A DNA stretch of 64,000 bases from Agarivorans albus (GTDB taxonomy: Bacteria; Pseudomonadota; Gammaproteobacteria; Enterobacterales; Celerinatantimonadaceae), in assembly GCF_019670105.1 (NCBI RefSeq), contig NZ_AP023032.1, positions 2,288,972 to 2,352,971 on the forward strand. The letters run 5' to 3'. The position numbers were made by a program, and so were the translations under genes. Position 1 is the first letter of the stretch. The number at the start of each line of letters is the position of its first letter. Below are positions 28,812 through 38,303 of this stretch, one piece after another. The notes under the pieces are model-generated. The model was given only the letters and a program-made list of their open reading frames with translations. It was not told the DNA's origin and did no database searches.

Positions 28812-29564
28812 TTAGTTTGCTGCAGCGATAATTGCGCCAAACTCTTCAGCCATAAGAGAAGCACCGCCAACTAGCGCGCCATCAATGTCTGGTTGAGAGA
28901 AAAGCTCTTTAGCCGTAGCAGCTTTAACACTACCACCGTAAAGAATTTGAACTTTTTCAGCAACAGTTGCACTTTGCGCTGCTAACCAGCTACGAATGTG
29001 AGCGTGAATAGCTTGAGCTTGCTCAGAAGTAGCAGATTTACCAGTACCGATAGCCCAAACAGGCTCGTAAGCGATAACAGCATTTTCTAATGCTTCAACA
29101 CCACAAAGGTCGATAACAGCTTTAAGCTGAGTTTCAACTACAGCTTCTGTTTTACCTGCTTCGTTTTCTTCAAGAGTTTCACCAATACATAGTACAGGTA
29201 CTAGTTGGTTTTCTTGAATCGCTTTGAATTTAGCAGCAACTACAGCATCAGTTTCGTTGTGGTACTGACGACGCTCGCTGTGGCCCACTAGGTTGTAAGT
29301 ACAACCAAATTCTTTCAACATTACTGGAGAGTTTTCACCAGTGAATGCACCAGAGGTGTTTACGCTTGCATCTTGTGCACCGTAAGCGATTGGAGCATCA
29401 CCCACTAAGGCTTCAACTTGACCTAAAAATACTACTGGTGGGCAAATTGCAGTTTGCACGTTAGTAGCTGCTTTAGCTGGTTCGATTAAGCCATTTACTA
29501 ATGCGGTAACAGAATCTTTAGTACCGTTTAGTTTCCAGTTACCCATTACAAGAGGTGTTCTCAT
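28812..29564 (-). CDS. tpiA: Triose-phosphate isomerase
   Basis: 250 residues. Interconverts dihydroxyacetone phosphate and glyceraldehyde 3-phosphate. Catalytic residues are visible: K11 in GNWKLNG, H95 in GHSERR, E167 in AYEPVWAIGTG. An AAGGAGAG Shine-Dalgarno precedes the ATG. Monocistronic, convergent with uvrB. Confidence 0.97.
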   Translation of the reverse strand: MRTPLVMGNWKLNGTKDSVTALVNGLIEPAKAATNVQTAICPPVVFLGQVEALVGDAPIAYGAQDASVNTSGAFTGENSPVMLKEFGCTYNLVGHSERRQYHNETDAVVAAKFKAIQENQLVPVLCIGETLEENEAGKTEAVVETQLKAVIDLCGVEALENAVIAYEPVWAIGTGKSATSEQAQAIHAHIRSWLAAQSATVAEKVQILYGGSVKAATAKELFSQPDIDGALVGGASLMAEEFGAIIAAAN

Positions 29565-29679
29565 TGTGCGTCTCTCCTTTAAATAAATTGGCTCGATTAT
29601 AGTGAATAAATTACAAAAACGTAGTGTTTCCGCGAAATTATCTGCCTAAAACTGTAAATTGCTGATCTAAAACAAACGA

Positions 29680-30456
29680 TTAAGAAAAATAAGTACGTAT
29701 TTTTTGCCACCAAATCCCAAGTTTTTCGTGCCATAAAGCATCGTACCTATGAATAAAGCGCGCATCGGGCAAAAACTCATAAAGCCGTTGTTCTCCTTGA
29801 ACTTCTTTTCCAAGGTAATCAGTAGGTACAGGGCTAATATTGCTTGAGTACTTGTTGAAATGTTGCAGTGCACGCTTCATATGAGTAGCGCTAGTCACCA
29901 ACGCGGTAGGGCGTTGTCCTATGTAGGTAGCAATCACGGCAGCTTCTTGCTCGGTATCTTTAGCTTTAGGAATGGTAATAATGTTGGCAGGAGGAATGTT
30001 AGCTTGCCTTGCTACTTTTTCCATAAGCTCAGCATTGCTGTTTGGATCGCTGCCGCCATAGCCCGATACAATTAAACGGCTCTGGGGATTAACTAAACTT
30101 AACTCAATCCCTTTTGTGATACGCGCAAACGATGAGCGACTAAGCTGCTCAGTAGGCGAGAGCATTGGATCACTAATATGACCACCGCCTAGTACCACTA
30201 CAAAGTCGAAACTATCGACAAGCTGACTTGGCGCCTTTAATACTCGTTCATTTTCTAGCAACTGTTGATTTACCCACCAAGGGTTGCTGGTAACCAACAA
30301 TATTGCCAAAGCAGGGACTAAAGTCGCTGCAGCGCGGTAGGGACGTTTTGTTATGCCGAAATAAAAAGAGAGCAACAAAAAGAACAACGAAATGTTAAGC
30401 GGCATCAGTAGCGAGCCTAACCATTTTTTTACGATAAAACCTAAACTTAAATCCAT
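29680..30456 (-). CDS. elyC: ElyC/SanA/YdcF-family envelope protein (DUF218)
   Basis: 258 residues, the length of E. coli ElyC (259). Two N-terminal membrane segments are followed by a DUF218 domain: VVVLGGG, the conserved acidic segment DTEQEAA, and TSATHMKRA. The match to ElyC extends along the length (VVLGGGxxxxP, KDTExEAA, LVTSAxHxxRA). ElyC is an inner-membrane factor for peptidoglycan and envelope integrity, possibly tied to undecaprenyl-phosphate carrier use. Divergent from aspC. Confidence 0.82.
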   Translation of the reverse strand: MDLSLGFIVKKWLGSLLMPLNISLFFLLLSFYFGITKRPYRAAATLVPALAILLVTSNPWWVNQQLLENERVLKAPSQLVDSFDFVVVLGGGHISDPMLSPTEQLSRSSFARITKGIELSLVNPQSRLIVSGYGGSDPNSNAELMEKVARQANIPPANIITIPKAKDTEQEAAVIATYIGQRPTALVTSATHMKRALQHFNKYSSNISPVPTDYLGKEVQGEQRLYEFLPDARFIHRYDALWHEKLGIWWQKIRTYFS

Positions 30457-30671
30457 ATAGTGGTTTCTCTCATAAGCCTTACAGGCATCTTAATTGATTG
30501 CACTCTTCGGTGGAATCACAGACCTTAAAAATTACCAAAAATAGCGGCTTAATCCAAATTAATGCGTTAAATCAAAATTTTCCCGAAATTTTTTTCTGTG
30601 ACTAAAGACAGGTTTAGCGACTTAAGGTAATCTTCGCACCATACAGGTATGTAATTAGCAGTGAGGAAAAT

Positions 30672-31862
30672 ATGTTTGAGCGCGTATCCGCAGCCCCCGC
30701 AGATCCAATCTTAGGATTAACTGAAGCTTTTAAAGCTGACGCCCGTCCTAACAAAATCAATCTTGGTGTTGGCATTTACAAGAATGAAGCAGGTCAAACC
30801 CCGGTTTTAGCTACCGTTAAAATCGCCGAAAAACGTCTTTTAGAAAACGAAGCCACTAAATCTTACCTTAGTATCGAAGGTAACCCGGCTTACGGAAAAG
30901 AAGTTCAAAAGTTACTTTTTGGTGAAGACAGTGAAATCGTAGCTAGCCAACGCGGATTTACCGCTCAATCTCCTGGCGGAACTGGCGCTCTACATAACGC
31001 GGCTGAATTTGCTTACAACCATTTGGGTGTGCGCACTGTTTGGGTAAGCAACCCAACGTGGGCTAACCACGGCAACATCTTTAAAGCGCTTGGCTTAGAA
31101 GTTAAAGCATACGACTACTACAATGCTGAAACTAAAGACCTTGACTTTGACGCAATGGTAACGTCTTTAGAGCAAGTTGCAGAAGGCGACTTGGTGCTAT
31201 TCCACGGTTGTTGTCACAACCCAACGGGTATCGACCCTACTCAAGCACAATGGGAACAGCTAGCCAGCTTAACTGCAGCTAAAAAAGCACTGCCTTTGTT
31301 CGATTTTGCTTACCAAGGTTTTGCCACTGGCGTTGAAGAAGATGCAGCAGGTTTACGTATCTTCGCTAAACAGATTAAAGAACTACTTGTAGCCAGTTCT
31401 TTCTCTAAGAACTTTGGTTTATACAACGAACGTGTTGGTGCATTTACCTTAGTTGCTGCTGATAAAGAGCAAGGTGCAACAGCCTTTAGCCAAGTTAAAG
31501 CTGGTATTCGTGCAAACTACTCAAACCCACCATCACATGGTGCTGCGGTAGTAACCACTATTTTGCAAGATGCTGAGTTAAAAGCGCAATGGGTAGCAGA
31601 AGTAGCTGAAATGCGTGACCGTATTAAAGAAATGCGCGATTTGTTCGTAGCAACTTTAGCCGCTAAAGGCGCAACTGGTGATTACAGCTTTATTCAACGC
31701 CAAAACGGTATGTTCTCATTCTCTGGTTTATCGAAAGAGCAAGTACAAACCTTAAAAGAAGAACATGGCGTATACATCGTTGGTTCTGGTCGTATTAGCG
31801 TAGCAGGTATGACTAAAGACAACATGGAAGCGCTTTGTGCTGCTATTGCCGCAGTAGTATAA
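30672..31862 (+). CDS. aspC: Aspartate/aromatic aminotransferase
   Basis: 396 residues, the same length as E. coli AspC, with a matching N-terminus ([16 protein letters not shown]). It moves amino groups between aspartate (or aromatic amino acids) and 2-oxoglutarate using PLP. The PLP lysine is K246 in [13 protein letters not shown] and RANYSNPP are also conserved. TyrB is a close paralogue, so aromatic substrates cannot be excluded. GTGAGGA gives a Shine-Dalgarno. No TyrR box was found in the 215-bp upstream region. Confidence 0.93.
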   Translation: MFERVSAAPADPILGLTEAFKADARPNKINLGVGIYKNEAGQTPVLATVKIAEKRLLENEATKSYLSIEGNPAYGKEVQKLLFGEDSEIVASQRGFTAQSPGGTGALHNAAEFAYNHLGVRTVWVSNPTWANHGNIFKALGLEVKAYDYYNAETKDLDFDAMVTSLEQVAEGDLVLFHGCCHNPTGIDPTQAQWEQLASLTAAKKALPLFDFAYQGFATGVEEDAAGLRIFAKQIKELLVASSFSKNFGLYNERVGAFTLVAADKEQGATAFSQVKAGIRANYSNPPSHGAAVVTTILQDAELKAQWVAEVAEMRDRIKEMRDLFVATLAAKGATGDYSFIQRQNGMFSFSGLSKEQVQTLKEEHGVYIVGSGRISVAGMTKDNMEALCAAIAAVV

Positions 31863-31881
31863 GCACTGGTTTAGATACAAT

Positions 31882-31918
31882 AAAAAGGGGTTAAACGTTT
31901 CTCGTTTAACCCCTTTTT
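31882..31918. terminator. Bidirectional terminator between aspC and GGDEF gene
   Basis: Stem AAAAGGGGTTAAACG/CGTTTAACCCCTTTT with a TTTCT loop, 15 bp, A-run and T-run on either side. Confidence 0.93.
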
Positions 31919-31933
31919 ATTTAGCTCTTTAAA

Positions 31934-33154
31934 TTAACCAACAACAATATTCCTACCTTTGTTCTTCGCTTTATAAAGTGCGTTGTCTGCATCCTTTATC
32001 ACTTCTTCGGCATTGGCATGATGATTTGCTTTTTCTGCTACACCAATACTTACAGTAATTTGAACTGTATTTTTAGGTTTAGCTTCTTCGTTTCGAGCAG
32101 TTTTGTCACCTTTATCTCGGCTGGTTTTATCCCTAATTGCAAACGGAGTTTCTGAGATGATTTCACGAATGTCATCTAAAAACGCAATGGCATGGTCAAG
32201 CTTTTTACCTTTAAATAGTACGGTGAATTCTTCACCGCCGTAGCGAAATACTTGGCCACCACCTTCAATTTGATCGAGTTTAGATGCCACCATTGCTAAC
32301 ACATCATCTCCAACGTCGTGACCATAGGTGTCGTTAAACTTTTTAAAGTGGTCGATGTCTACCATCGCTAGGCTGTAATTTTTAGACATTCCTGCGAGTT
32401 TTTCAAAAAGCATCCGTCTTCCAAGTAAGCCAGTTAACTCATCACGATAAGCCAGCTCATGAGAGGCTCTAAATCCCGCATAAAGCATGATGAGCATAGA
32501 CGCGGTGAAAAATACCGAAGAGATAGCTTCACGGTCTAAAAACATCAGAGGGAATAGGCTTGCGACAAAGCTAAAAAATAACCCGATGGTTAAACTGGTA
32601 GACTTATACGCCCAGCGAAAAAAAGCCGCCACGATACAAACCACAGACAAGCCCAATGCAGCTAAGCTCATGACTAAACCTTCTCTAGGTCTAGGTTCAA
32701 ACCATTCGGTAATAAACTCTGCGGTGTCGGCAACAAAAAAGTTAAGAGCTAGCGATATGCTCGCCATTTGTACTAACAAAAAAACATAAATGGCAATTGC
32801 TCTTGGAGTAGTACTGCCATTTTCATTAATGAACTGATTCAATACCAAGTTAATCGGAATGAACAAACACACTGATGTAAAAGCAAATTTTGCTTCCGAA
32901 ATACTTAGTGGTTGCTGTAAGTAACTGGCGATAAGCCAGTAGCTAAAGGTGTTTACAATCACCACTGCAATAAGTTGTCGGCGGTTAAATTGCAGAGCTA
33001 ACATTGCGGTAATTGCTGCTAAACCGTAAGGCATCCAATAAATAATATCTTGAGTATTCGCCGATAAAGATGAATGCCAAATAAGCAATGCACTCGCTAT
33101 CGATAAGATGATTACAGGAGGCAGTATGTTTTGGCTTGTAAGTCTACTTTCCAT
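31934..33154 (-). CDS. Membrane diguanylate cyclase (GGDEF)
   Basis: 406 residues: about seven membrane segments (residues 12-235) of a MASE-like sensor type, then a GGDEF domain with RYGGEEF near residue 305, an intact active-site signature. YRDELTGLLGRR begins the domain. A basic insertion (RDKTSRDKGDKTARNE) sits in the second half of the cyclase domain, which is unusual. It should make c-di-GMP from GTP at the inner membrane. ATG 33154 is chosen over a TTG at 33163. Divergent from the HD-GYP regulator, with a 16-bp perfect dyad between them. Confidence 0.9.
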   Translation of the reverse strand: MESRLTSQNILPPVIILSIASALLIWHSSLSANTQDIIYWMPYGLAAITAMLALQFNRRQLIAVVIVNTFSYWLIASYLQQPLSISEAKFAFTSVCLFIPINLVLNQFINENGSTTPRAIAIYVFLLVQMASISLALNFFVADTAEFITEWFEPRPREGLVMSLAALGLSVVCIVAAFFRWAYKSTSLTIGLFFSFVASLFPLMFLDREAISSVFFTASMLIMLYAGFRASHELAYRDELTGLLGRRMLFEKLAGMSKNYSLAMVDIDHFKKFNDTYGHDVGDDVLAMVASKLDQIEGGGQVFRYGGEEFTVLFKGKKLDHAIAFLDDIREIISETPFAIRDKTSRDKGDKTARNEEAKPKNTVQITVSIGVAEKANHHANAEEVIKDADNALYKAKNKGRNIVVG

Positions 33155-33252
33155 AGATTTCAAGTGATTGAGTTTGAATCGATTTTATCGAACTATTACT
33201 AGTTTTTGAATCAATAACGAAGCAATAACGCGCTTAGCCTCTAAGTTTTCTT

Positions 33253-33292
33253 CAGCAACTGCATAATAGTCTTTGATATTATGCAGTTGCTG
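33253..33292. promoter_or_regulatory. Perfect 16-bp inverted repeat in a divergent promoter region
   Basis: CAGCAACTGCATAATA (33253-33268), an 8-nt loop, and its exact reverse complement (33277-33292). It lies 39 bp upstream of the REC/HD-GYP start and about 100 bp upstream of the cyclase. It could be an operator or, followed by TTCTAATTTT, an attenuator. Confidence 0.6.
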
Positions 33293-33330
33293 TTCTAATT
33301 TTAGTGTAACTAAGAATAATGGAGCAGGGC

Positions 33331-34869
33331 ATGAGTGACTTTCTTTTCATCGATGATATCGACGAGCCTTCAGAAGAAGTTACCAGACCAACATGGAAGT
33401 TACTGGTCATAGATGATGAAGCCGAAATTCATTCTGTAACACGATTAGTATTGTCTGATGTGGAGATTGATGGTTATAAGCTCGAGTTTTTATCAGCATA
33501 CAGTGCTGAAGAAGCGCAACGAATGTTTGAAGAACATAACGATATTGCCATCGCACTTGTAGACGTAGTAATGGAAACCGACCATGCTGGTTTAGAACTA
33601 GTTAGGTGGATTCGAGAAACAAAAGAAAATCATGCAACACGCCTAATTTTGCGAACCGGACAACCAGGCCAAGCACCAGAAGAATCGGTGATCAAAGATT
33701 ACGATATCAACGATTACAAAAGTAAAACCGAGTTAACAGCCACTAAGCTAAAAACCATTACCTATTCAGCCATTCGATCCTACCGAGATATTTTGTTTAT
33801 TGAGCGTCACCGTCAAGGCTTGATGCAGGTAATAGAATCCACATCTTTGGTACTTAAAAGTAAAACCTTGTACCACTTTGGTTCAGCGGTGCTAAAACAA
33901 CTAGTAGAGCTTTTCCAATTAGAAAGCTCAGCCATGTACATTACAACGCTTACCGAAGATGTACTGCGCCATCAATCTTTTAACGTGCTGGCTGCCACTG
34001 GTGACTTTGTTACCAATGAGCATAACGAATATAATTTCGACCAAAGTAAAATCCCTGAAGATGTAAAACAACTACTCAAGCGTGCGTTGGACGAGAAGAA
34101 AACGCTGGTTACCGAAAACTGCTATGTAGGTTTTTACCCAACAGATAGTCGTAGCGTTAGCCTATTGTACGTGCAACACGAAAACCCCTTAGACGATATC
34201 GAAAAAGGCTTACTTGAAGTTTTCGCCACCAACATTGCACTTACTTTCGAAAACCTCACCATTAAAGAAGAAATTCAAGACACTCAAAAAGAGCTGATAT
34301 TCATTATCGGTGATGCCATCGAGCAACGCAGCAAAGAGACCGGTTCTCATGTAAAACGAGTATCGTTAATTTGTGAGTTAATGGCCAAAAAGCTCGATTT
34401 TGACCCCGAGTTTGTAGAAGCGTTTAAGCACGCAGCGCCGCTACATGATTTGGGAAAAATTGCGATTCCAGAGTCGATATTGCATAAGCCTGGCAAGTTA
34501 GATGCCGAGGAATGGAAGATTATGCAAACTCACGCTCAAGTGGGTTATGACTTATTGGCCGATTCAAATAAAATCATTGCGCGTTTAGGTGCAGAGATCT
34601 CTTTATGTCACCATGAGAAATGGGACGGTAGCGGATATCCCCGTCAGCTGGCTGGAGAAGATATTCCACTAGTTGGTCGTATCATGGCCATCACTGATGT
34701 ATTTGATGCCTTAGGCTCTAAACGCTCTTACAAAGAGCCGTGGAGTAATGACGAAATCAAGCAATTCATTATTGAGCAAAAAGGCAAGCACTTTGACCCG
34801 CAACTGGTTGATATTCTTGTAAATGACTTTGATGAATTCCTCGAAATAAGAAACGCTTACCCCGACTAA
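33331..34869 (+). CDS. Response regulator with DUF3369 and HD-GYP domains
   Basis: 512 residues: REC domain with phospho-acceptor D78 (ALVDVVM), a DUF3369 GAF-like middle (about 150-305), and an HD-GYP domain with H372-D373 (LHDLGK), HHEKWDGSGYP and AITDVFDAL. HD-GYP enzymes degrade c-di-GMP. ATG 33331 has a GGAG Shine-Dalgarno; the upstream ATG 33319 overlaps that site and is rejected. The paired histidine kinase is not in the window. Confidence 0.92.
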   Translation: MSDFLFIDDIDEPSEEVTRPTWKLLVIDDEAEIHSVTRLVLSDVEIDGYKLEFLSAYSAEEAQRMFEEHNDIAIALVDVVMETDHAGLELVRWIRETKENHATRLILRTGQPGQAPEESVIKDYDINDYKSKTELTATKLKTITYSAIRSYRDILFIERHRQGLMQVIESTSLVLKSKTLYHFGSAVLKQLVELFQLESSAMYITTLTEDVLRHQSFNVLAATGDFVTNEHNEYNFDQSKIPEDVKQLLKRALDEKKTLVTENCYVGFYPTDSRSVSLLYVQHENPLDDIEKGLLEVFATNIALTFENLTIKEEIQDTQKELIFIIGDAIEQRSKETGSHVKRVSLICELMAKKLDFDPEFVEAFKHAAPLHDLGKIAIPESILHKPGKLDAEEWKIMQTHAQVGYDLLADSNKIIARLGAEISLCHHEKWDGSGYPRQLAGEDIPLVGRIMAITDVFDALGSKRSYKEPWSNDEIKQFIIEQKGKHFDPQLVDILVNDFDEFLEIRNAYPD

Positions 34870-34963
34870 GTTTTTTATTGAGTTTTACCCTTAAAAGGCG
34901 CATTCTCACAGCATTATTCAGCTAAGTTCACTGCTTAGCATTACTTTTGAGAAGGGCCTTCTT

Positions 34964-35494
34964 TTGGCACTTAAACCTACTATCTATAAATTGCGAATAT
35001 CTCTATCGGATTTAAACCGCAATTACTACGACACCATTAACCTCACTATTGCTCAGCATCCTTCAGAAACCCTAGAGCGGATGATGGCGCGCACAATGGC
35101 CTTTTGCTTGAATGCCGAAGCAGAATTAGAGTTTACCAAAGGACTTAGTGAAGTAGAGCAACCCGACATTTGGCAAAAATCTTTAGAAGGTGACACCTTA
35201 CTGTGGATTGATGTTGGCGAACCAAGCCCAGAGCGAATCAAGAAAGCAAGCAGATCGGCTAAACGCGCCAAGGTATATAGCTTTAATTCAAAATCCGATA
35301 CCTGGTGGCAACAAACAGAGAATAAAATCAACCTGTTGGACGCAGAAGTATGGCAGTTGAGTTGGGATGAAATGGTCAGATTAGCCAGCTTTACTCAACG
35401 CACCATGGATATGTCAGTCACTATTACCGAAGAATCTGCTTATGTAACCAGCGATGAAAACGAAATTGAGATTCACTGGAAGAACTTAAAGTAG
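34964..35494 (+). CDS. yaeQ: YaeQ family protein
   Basis: 176 residues beginning MALKPTIYKLRI, close to E. coli YaeQ (MALKATIYK). The core HPSETLERMMAR and RIKKAxRxAxxxxxYSF is conserved; the fold belongs to the PD-(D/E)XK-like group, and it was reported as a suppressor of rfaH loss, but its biochemical role is not settled. The start is TTG 34964, supported by alignment; AGGG serves as Shine-Dalgarno. Confidence 0.9.
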   Translation: MALKPTIYKLRISLSDLNRNYYDTINLTIAQHPSETLERMMARTMAFCLNAEAELEFTKGLSEVEQPDIWQKSLEGDTLLWIDVGEPSPERIKKASRSAKRAKVYSFNSKSDTWWQQTENKINLLDAEVWQLSWDEMVRLASFTQRTMDMSVTITEESAYVTSDENEIEIHWKNLK

Positions 35495-35502
35495 TTTTTG
35501 AA

Positions 35503-35526
35503 TAAAGGAAGCTTAGGCTTCCTTCT
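35503..35526. terminator. Short hairpin between yaeQ and the SEC-C gene
   Basis: AAGGAAGC/GCTTCCTT with a TTAG loop between convergent genes. The T-tracts are short, so its strength as a terminator is uncertain. Confidence 0.5.
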
Positions 35527-35858
35527 TAGCCGCAACACTTTTTAAACTTTTTACCACTTCCACAACTACACGGGTCATTACGTTTAGGCGTTTTTTCAAC
35601 TACTTTGGTTGCTGGCTTGGCGATCAATAGCTCTAACTGCTCAGTGTTTTCTTCAGCTTCGGAATCTACCGTAACGTTTATCGCAATCCCATACTCTGCA
35701 GCACGCAGTTGAAGTTCCTCTTTTCGTTCTTCAGTGCTTACCAACAGCGGCAAAGGGTTTTCTTCGGTTCCAATTTTTACATCACGCTTTGTGTTAAAGC
35801 CGAAGCTTTCATGTTTTGGTTTTTTCTCGATACGACCTTTAAAAAAGAACTTAGACAT
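35526..35858 (-). CDS. SEC-C metal-binding protein, PBPRA1643 type
   Basis: 110 residues. The N-terminus MSKFFFKGRIEKKPKHESFGF and the C-terminal SEC-C zinc motif (CSCGSGKKFKKCC, as CxC-x8-CC) define the PBPRA1643 family of short SWIM/SEC-C proteins from marine gammaproteobacteria. Function is unknown; SEC-C motifs bind zinc and often contact SecB or nucleic-acid-related proteins. Confidence 0.85.
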   Translation of the reverse strand: MSKFFFKGRIEKKPKHESFGFNTKRDVKIGTEENPLPLLVSTEERKEELQLRAAEYGIAINVTVDSEAEENTEQLELLIAKPATKVVEKTPKRNDPCSCGSGKKFKKCCG

Positions 35859-36323
35859 GAATGTACTCCCAGATAAAAATATTTAGAGCAGGCTTATACA
35901 GCAATATTTTACACAAATAAACTAAAACGGAAGTTGTAGGGTCGTAATGAGGGGCATCAAAGAAATAAGCTCAAAAAAAAGCCACTTAATAAAAGTGGCA
36001 ATACAAAGGCAAAACATATTCAACCAAATGTTTAGGGTTGGGAGTGGCCATAGCCAACCACTCTCAAGTTGAACAGAACGCGAGAACTAGTCGTTGTAAC
36101 GATTAGTTAAGTAAATTAAAGCACTTACTCGGTGATTTAGTTACTGTCAATGTTAACAGTTTGACAAAGTCCAGTGTTCAAGCTACCTATAATTTAGTTT
36201 GTTAATTAGCTATGTAATGATCAACGGAATCAACGCATCCATGCCGTGTCTGCGGTTCAAAATTGAATTTCTCATTAATCGAATACCCGAGCTTAGACTT
36301 GGCTAAACTCAACAACGATGAGT
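35859..36323 (-). other. 465-bp gap with a possible small RNA or long 3' UTR
   Basis: No protein gene seen. On the minus strand a terminator-like hairpin at 35973-36000 (GCCACTT/AAGTGGC followed by eight Ts) ends some transcript. Upstream of it, near 36034-36064, are two mutually exclusive stems (GGTTGG/CCAACC and GAGTGG/CCACTC). This could be an sRNA of 100-200 nt or the 3' end of the photolyase mRNA. A TTGACA on the minus strand near 36145 lacks a good -10. Confidence 0.4.
35965..36000 (-). terminator. Rho-independent terminator, minus strand
   Basis: GCCACTT-TTATT-AAGTGGC followed by TTTTTTTT on the minus strand. It is about 320 bp beyond the photolyase stop and about 110 bp before the SEC-C start. 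Confidence 0.8.
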
Positions 36324-37907
36324 TTAAAGGTTTTCGATATCATCTAAGCAGTGCTTAGCTTTGTTAAGCACTTCTATGCGTTGCTGCTCAGACTTTTTAA
36401 GCCATGAGCTAAACACCATTTTGGTTCTTGGATTGTTTCCCATCTGGTGCTGATGTTTGTCCATAAAGTGCCAATACAAGGAGTTTAAGGGGCAAGCTTG
36501 GTCTTCAGTGGTTTTATTCACTTTGTATAAGCAGTCGGAGCAGTAATCACTCATTTTGTTAATATAGTTACCACTCGCAGCATAGGCTTTAGAGCCCACA
36601 ATGCCACCATCTGCAAACTGGCTCATACCTCGGGTGTTAGGCATTTCTACCCATTCAATAGCGTCGATATAGATCCCTAAATACCAATCGTCGACAAAGG
36701 TAGGGTCAACGCCAGCCAATAAACAAAAATTTCCTGTAACCATTAAGCGTTGTATATGGTGGGCGTAAGCGTAGTCTAGCGATTGCTTGATAGCATGCTG
36801 CAAACAATTCATTTTAGTGTCGCCAGTCCAAAACCAACTTGGTAACTGTCGTTTAGCCTCTAAAGCATTTAGTGATGCGTAGTCGGGCATGTTTGCCCAA
36901 TACACACCTCGTATAAACTCGCGCCAGCCGATAATTTGACGAACAAAGCCTTCAATCTGGCTGATATCAATCCTGCCTTCGCTTCGTTCAAACGCTTCGA
37001 TTGCCGTTTTTACTACGTATTGAGGACTAATTATTTTTGCGTTTAAGGCAAAAGAAATCCGCGAATGGTACAAGCTCCATCCATTATCTTTTCCTAATAG
37101 AGACAACTTACCAGTCATTGAGTCTTGGAATTGTCCAAAACGGGGTAAACACTGCTCGCAGAAAAAACTTAGCAATTGTGTTGCTTGTTTTCGGTTAACT
37201 GGCCAAAGTAGTTGAGTATAGGAGTGTCCGATTGTACTTATCTTATGTTTATCAATTCTTTCAAGAATACTGGTAACGTCATTTGAAAACAGTAAAGGCG
37301 CAGGAACATTAGCTAAATCGTCGGTCTTGAGTTTATTGCGATTATTAGCGTCATAATTCCATTTACCACCAAGCGGTACCTCCTTGTCCATCAGCACATC
37401 AAAACGAAGTCGCATCTTGCGATAAAAGTTTTCCAAACGATGACTTTTACTCGCTTGAAAATATTTGCCAATTTCCTCATCGGGCAAGTAAAAGTGTTCA
37501 GTGCTGTAAGCAGCGGAATTTAACGGTAGAGACTCACTAAAGTTTGCTAGCTGTTCTCTTAACCTATATTCGTCGGGCAGTTGATATTCAAAACGTTGAA
37601 TACTGTAGCTTTCTATTAAGTGGTCTAGTAGTGCAGGCAACTCTTTAAAGGGCTTGGTATCGTCCAAAGTTAAATGAGCAACTTGATGACCAGCGGTCTG
37701 CAAAGCAAAGGCAAACTGCTGCATTGCGGCAAAAAAGGCGGCTATCTTTTGTCTATGGTGCACTGTATAGCAGGTTTCTTGGTGTAACTCTGCAATCAGG
37801 TAGAGTGTTTGCTCATCCTGCTGTTTAAACCAACTATGGCTGGCATTTAGCTGGTCTCCTAATATTAAACGTAATGTTTTATAGCTTTTTTTTGCCTGCA
37901 AAGTCAT
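36324..37907 (-). CDS. FeS-type prokaryotic (6-4) photolyase/cryptochrome-related protein
   Basis: 527 residues of the deoxyribodipyrimidine photolyase-related family (FeS-BCP/PhrB type). [10 protein letters not shown] opens the antenna domain; [17 protein letters not shown] and [24 protein letters not shown] are the FAD-domain signatures. Four cysteines fit a [4Fe-4S] cluster: one in MNCLQHA, two in YCSDC, one in ACPLN. Characterised members repair (6-4) photoproducts with light. ATG 37907 is preferred over a GTG at 37946, because the family N-terminus starts there. It overlaps the DUF2256 gene by 29 bp in another frame. Confidence 0.92.
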   Translation of the reverse strand: MTLQAKKSYKTLRLILGDQLNASHSWFKQQDEQTLYLIAELHQETCYTVHHRQKIAAFFAAMQQFAFALQTAGHQVAHLTLDDTKPFKELPALLDHLIESYSIQRFEYQLPDEYRLREQLANFSESLPLNSAAYSTEHFYLPDEEIGKYFQASKSHRLENFYRKMRLRFDVLMDKEVPLGGKWNYDANNRNKLKTDDLANVPAPLLFSNDVTSILERIDKHKISTIGHSYTQLLWPVNRKQATQLLSFFCEQCLPRFGQFQDSMTGKLSLLGKDNGWSLYHSRISFALNAKIISPQYVVKTAIEAFERSEGRIDISQIEGFVRQIIGWREFIRGVYWANMPDYASLNALEAKRQLPSWFWTGDTKMNCLQHAIKQSLDYAYAHHIQRLMVTGNFCLLAGVDPTFVDDWYLGIYIDAIEWVEMPNTRGMSQFADGGIVGSKAYAASGNYINKMSDYCSDCLYKVNKTTEDQACPLNSLYWHFMDKHQHQMGNNPRTKMVFSSWLKKSEQQRIEVLNKAKHCLDDIENL

Positions 37908-38058
37908 GGATGTACTCGTTTTTAGTTTGATGTTTGTTGCCAGCACAGCGTTTAGAACAATATTTAACCTGAGCCCAATCGCGTTGCCATTTTTTTCGCC
38001 AGCTAAACGAACGCATACATACCGGGCAAACCTTTCGCGGAAGCTGTGACTTATTCAT
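37879..38058 (-). CDS. DUF2256 zinc-ribbon protein
   Basis: 59 residues starting [22 protein letters not shown] (C11, C14) and YCSKRC (C34, C38) with a WRKKW..W core identify the DUF2256 family, short zinc-ribbon proteins often found beside cryptochrome/photolyase-related genes. An AGGGG Shine-Dalgarno sits 8 bp before the ATG. Its last 29 bp overlap the photolyase start in another frame, so translation is probably coupled. Role unknown; helping cluster insertion or DNA binding is only a guess. Confidence 0.85.
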   Translation of the reverse strand: MNKSQLPRKVCPVCMRSFSWRKKWQRDWAQVKYCSKRCAGNKHQTKNEYIHDFAGKKKL

Positions 38059-38264
38059 CTATTCGCCCCTATGTTGTGCTGCAACTTTACGCCACTCACC
38101 GTAAACACCTTGGTTGTTGAGTCTTAAACACGTGTAAGGTGTAACGAATAAGCCATTAGGAAAGTTCACTCAAACAGTCTAAGTGGCTAATTAGTGGCAA
38201 GTTGCCTTCTAGTTGATGTTAGGAGGTGAAGCGCTTGCCCAGTGCATTTGCAAGTTCCATGGGG

Positions 38265-38297
38265 GAAAGAATAGCCAGCAGTAGAACTACTGGCTAA
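38265..38297 (-). terminator. Terminator after the glycosidase gene
   Basis: On the minus strand TAGCCAGTAG pairs with CTGCTGGCTA (one mismatch) and TTCTTTCC follows, just after the glycosidase stop. Confidence 0.65.
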
Positions 38298-38303
38298 GGT
38301 GGT

